Of a stretch of DNA of 64,000 nucleotides, positions 61,849-64,000 are shown in pieces. Location of the stretch: assembly GCA_003254925.1 (NCBI GenBank), contig QANZ01032061.1, positions 1 through 64,000 on the forward strand, in the 5' to 3' direction. This stretch comes from Chamaecrista fasciculata (taxonomy: Eukaryota; Streptophyta; Magnoliopsida; Fabales; Fabaceae). The first letter of the stretch is position 1. Each line of letters opens with the position of its first letter. The notes under the pieces are model-generated. The model saw only the letters and a list, made by a program, of their open reading frames with translations. It was not told the origin of the DNA and did not search any database. The position numbers and the translations under genes were made by a program.

Positions 61849-63387
61849 ATGGCGTGCTGGAAGAAGCTCTGTTTCACTCTGAAGGAATTCCCAAGAATTC
61901 TCCAGAACCCTCTTTCGCGCCCAAGAACGCACATTCCAACTGTTTTTCTACTGCTTCTCTCTCTCTTCGTTCTCTCCAGATCGTACAACTACGATCATTC
62001 TTCCTCCGAAGCTAGCGCCGTCGCTCTCGCTTCTCGGTTTCTTCTCGCCGACACGCAAGAATCTCAAATGATCAAAGACCTCGCTTCTTGCGACATCTTT
62101 GCCGGAGATTGGGTTCCCGACGATAATGCCCGACCCGTTTATGAACCCGGGTCATGCCCCTATCTGGACGATTCATTCAACTGCTTCAAGAACCGACGAC
62201 CCGATTCGGATTATCTCAAGTATCGGTGGAAGCCTCGTGGGTGTCAGATTCCGAGGTCCTATCCTAATTGATTTAACTTATCACTCAATTAATTAACTCT
62301 GCATTCTTACCTTTAATTTTTCTTAATTTGTTTGTTTGATATATCTTGATCGATTGGATATATATAGGTTTGATGGGTTGAAAATGCTGAGGTTGTTAAG
62401 AGGGAAGAGGGTGGTGTTCGTTGGGGACTCGTTGAACAGGAACATGTGGGAGTCTCTAGTGTGTGCATTGAGGGAATCTCTCAAGGATAAGACCAAAATC
62501 TCTCAAGTGTCTGGCCGAAGAGACTTCAGGACACAAGGCTTTCACTCTTTCAGATTCAGAGTACGTTAATTAATTAATTAAATTGTGAGTTAATTAAAGA
62601 CTTGATGCATAAGCTTAACACAATTTTGATGTGATTCATGTGGAATAGGAGTATGGATGTTCTATCGACTTCATAAAATCGCCATTTCTTGTTCAAGAAT
62701 GGAAGAATTCTACTTTGAGGCTTGACATGATGCAAGCATCCAAGTCTCATTACCATGATGCGGATATAATCATATTCAACACAGGCCACTGGTGGAATCA
62801 CCACAAGACCAGCAACGGGTAATTAATTAATTAAATGAGTAGGATTGATTAATGAATTATTGTACGTTCCCCTTAATAATTATACTTGTTGCAGAAGAAA
62901 TTATTTCCAAGAAGGAAAGCATGTATACGAGAAGCTAGAAGTGAGTGAAGCACTAAGCAAAGCACTAAAGACGTGGGGTGAATGGGTTGACTCGAAAGTT
63001 GACAGCAGGCGAACGAGGGTGTTGTTCAGTGGATTTTCGGCTTCTCACTACAGAGGAGGGCAGTGGAACTCAGGAGGGAAATGTGATGGGGAGAGAGAAC
63101 CAATAAGGAAGGAGAGGTACCTAGGAGGATATCCATGGACGATGAGGATAGTAGAGAGAGTGATAAGAGAGATGAAGACGCCAGTGTTGTACCTCAACAT
63201 TACAAGAATGACTGACTTCAGAAAAGATGGCCATCCCTCTATATACAGGGCACATAGTCCTATGCACCACGTCGTCCAAGACTGCAGCCATTGGTGCCTT
63301 CCTGGCATTCCTGACTCATGGAATCACCTTCTCTACTCCATTCTTCTTCTTCCTCACAACACTGCTACTTCTGCTGCTTCCACTTAG
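61849..63387 (+). CDS. TRICHOME BIREFRINGENCE-LIKE protein (wall polysaccharide O-acetyltransferase candidate)
   Basis: A Golgi type II membrane protein of the TBL family, whose characterised members O-acetylate xylan, mannan, xyloglucan or pectin. Four coding exons on the plus strand: 61849-62255, 62368-62560, 62649-62818 and 62895-63387, giving 420 residues. A short cytosolic basic N-terminus precedes a membrane segment (residues about 29-44). The TBL domain begins at [12 protein letters not shown], with the [18 protein letters not shown] segment. The GDS motif reads [11 protein letters not shown] (S157) and the DxxH motif DCSHWCLPG (D386, H389). The GDS Ser and DxxH Asp/His are both present, so it may be active. 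It starts 196 bp after the stop of the DUF7731 gene in the same direction. The subgroup and substrate are not determined. The C-terminal tail ([19 protein letters not shown]) is a little longer than usual in my recollection. Confidence 0.93.
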
Positions 63388-63389
63388 AT

Positions 63390-63763
63390 ACAATACACTA
63401 CTTACTCACTGCTTCTCTCTATTTTCTAAATTGAATTACGTAATTAGATCAAATGCAAACTAAAAGCGTGTGGGCCCCCCTTGCTTGTATAGCACATTAG
63501 GCATATTCGTGGATGAGGAATCAGATTTGCCAAAAAACTCTTGATTGTTTAATTTATCCGGAAGTTTGGTTCATTCCGCGCCGCCACCATTCTTTATTCT
63601 GTTATATTAAAGTGTTTTCTGCCAATTGGCAATGGCAGCTAAATATTAATTTTATAAACATACAACAAAAATGAGCATGACATTTTGTTCTAGTCGTTTG
63701 TGTTATTTTATATAAAGGATTGAACAACCTAATCCTCAACCTCAAGTCTTCGCCTCCATCTCC
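63390..63763. other. Spacer between TBL and PRISE-like genes
   Basis: Includes the TBL 3' untranslated region and, at 63709-63716, a TATA box (tatataaa) about 48 bp upstream of the next ATG. Nothing else is recognised. Confidence 0.4.
63709..63716 (+). promoter_or_regulatory. TATA box of the PRISE-like gene
   Basis: tatataaag about 48 bp before the ATG at 63764, implying a 5' leader of roughly 20 bases. Confidence 0.5.
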
Positions 63764-64000
63764 ATGGAGCTCCAAACCACACCCAAGTCAGTGGCACTAA
63801 TCATGGGCGTAACCGGCATGGCCGGCTTCAGCCTAGCCGAAGCCCTGAGCCGCGCTGACTGTCTCGGCGGCCCATGGAGAGTCTACGGCGCGGCTCGCCG
63901 CCCCCTCCCAGCTTGGTTCCCTCCAACACTCCTCCACCACTTCCTCGCCTTCGACGCGCTTGACGCCGACGACACACGCGCCACCCTGTCTCCTTTCTCC
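63764..64000 (+). CDS. Progesterone 5-beta-reductase/iridoid synthase-like (PRISE) protein, 5' partial
   Basis: The first 79 codons of a short-chain dehydrogenase/reductase-related enone reductase, cut by the window edge. The Rossmann NADPH-binding motif is ALIMGVTGMAGFSLAEAL, with the GxxGxxG spacing, followed by GGPWRVYGAARRPLPAW, typical of the family (VEP1/P5betaR/iridoid synthase). The region is GC-rich, unlike the rest of the window. Family members reduce enones such as progesterone, and in iridoid-producing plants 8-oxogeranial. The catalytic Tyr and Lys lie beyond the window, so substrate type cannot be predicted. Confidence 0.85.
   Translation, partial: MELQTTPKSVALIMGVTGMAGFSLAEALSRADCLGGPWRVYGAARRPLPAWFPPTLLHHFLAFDALDADDTRATLSPFS

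Overview
This is nuclear DNA of a flowering plant, most likely a eudicot. It is AT-rich, has spliced genes with canonical GT-AG introns, plant-only families (LLM-domain B-GATA, FAR1-related, DUF1218, DUF3511, DUF7731, TBL) and many small transposons. The species cannot be named from sequence alone. There is one assembly gap (53 Ns at 13686-13738, inside a poly-A tract) and three single Ns (18983, 34975, 35531). Splicing was done by eye; every multi-exon model given here closes in frame.

Layout. 0-14 kb: an LLM-domain GATA factor (minus, 2918-3559) surrounded by transposons, including a 888-bp Pack-MULE (6071-6958) carrying a fragment that looks like splicing factor SF1. 14-18.3 kb: a complete ten-exon importin alpha gene (minus). 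18.7-21.7 kb, upstream of it: a transposon cluster made of two related Mutator-like elements with different internal cargo and, between them, a complete solo LTR with its 5-bp target duplication. 23.8-25.2 kb: a DUF1218 membrane protein (minus). 27 kb: an unrecognised 82-codon ORF. 28.6-31.3 kb: a FAR1-RELATED SEQUENCE gene (minus). 34 kb: a DUF3511 protein. 41-44.3 kb: an R2R3-MYB resembling the flavonol-regulating subgroup 7 (minus). 51.2-57 kb: a 14-exon AMSH-type deubiquitinase (minus). 60-61.7 kb: a glycine-rich, probably GPI-anchored DUF7731 protein, followed within 200 bp by a TRICHOME BIREFRINGENCE-LIKE cell-wall O-acetyltransferase candidate (61.8-63.4 kb). 63.76 kb to the end: the start of a progesterone 5-beta-reductase/iridoid synthase-like (PRISE) gene, cut by the window edge.

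The genes are ordinary, unlinked plant genes and form no pathway cluster; the only suggestive neighbours are the two cell-surface/wall genes at 60-63.4 kb. The more unusual material is in the transposons: Mutator-type terminal repeats with 9-bp target duplications recur (four with duplications I could define, others degenerate), some with captured gene-like sequence. There is also a tRNA-derived SINE-like pair, a fold-back repeat family, and several hairpins. I found no convincing new biochemical system; the best leads are the SF1-carrying Pack-MULE and the element family with exchanged cargo.
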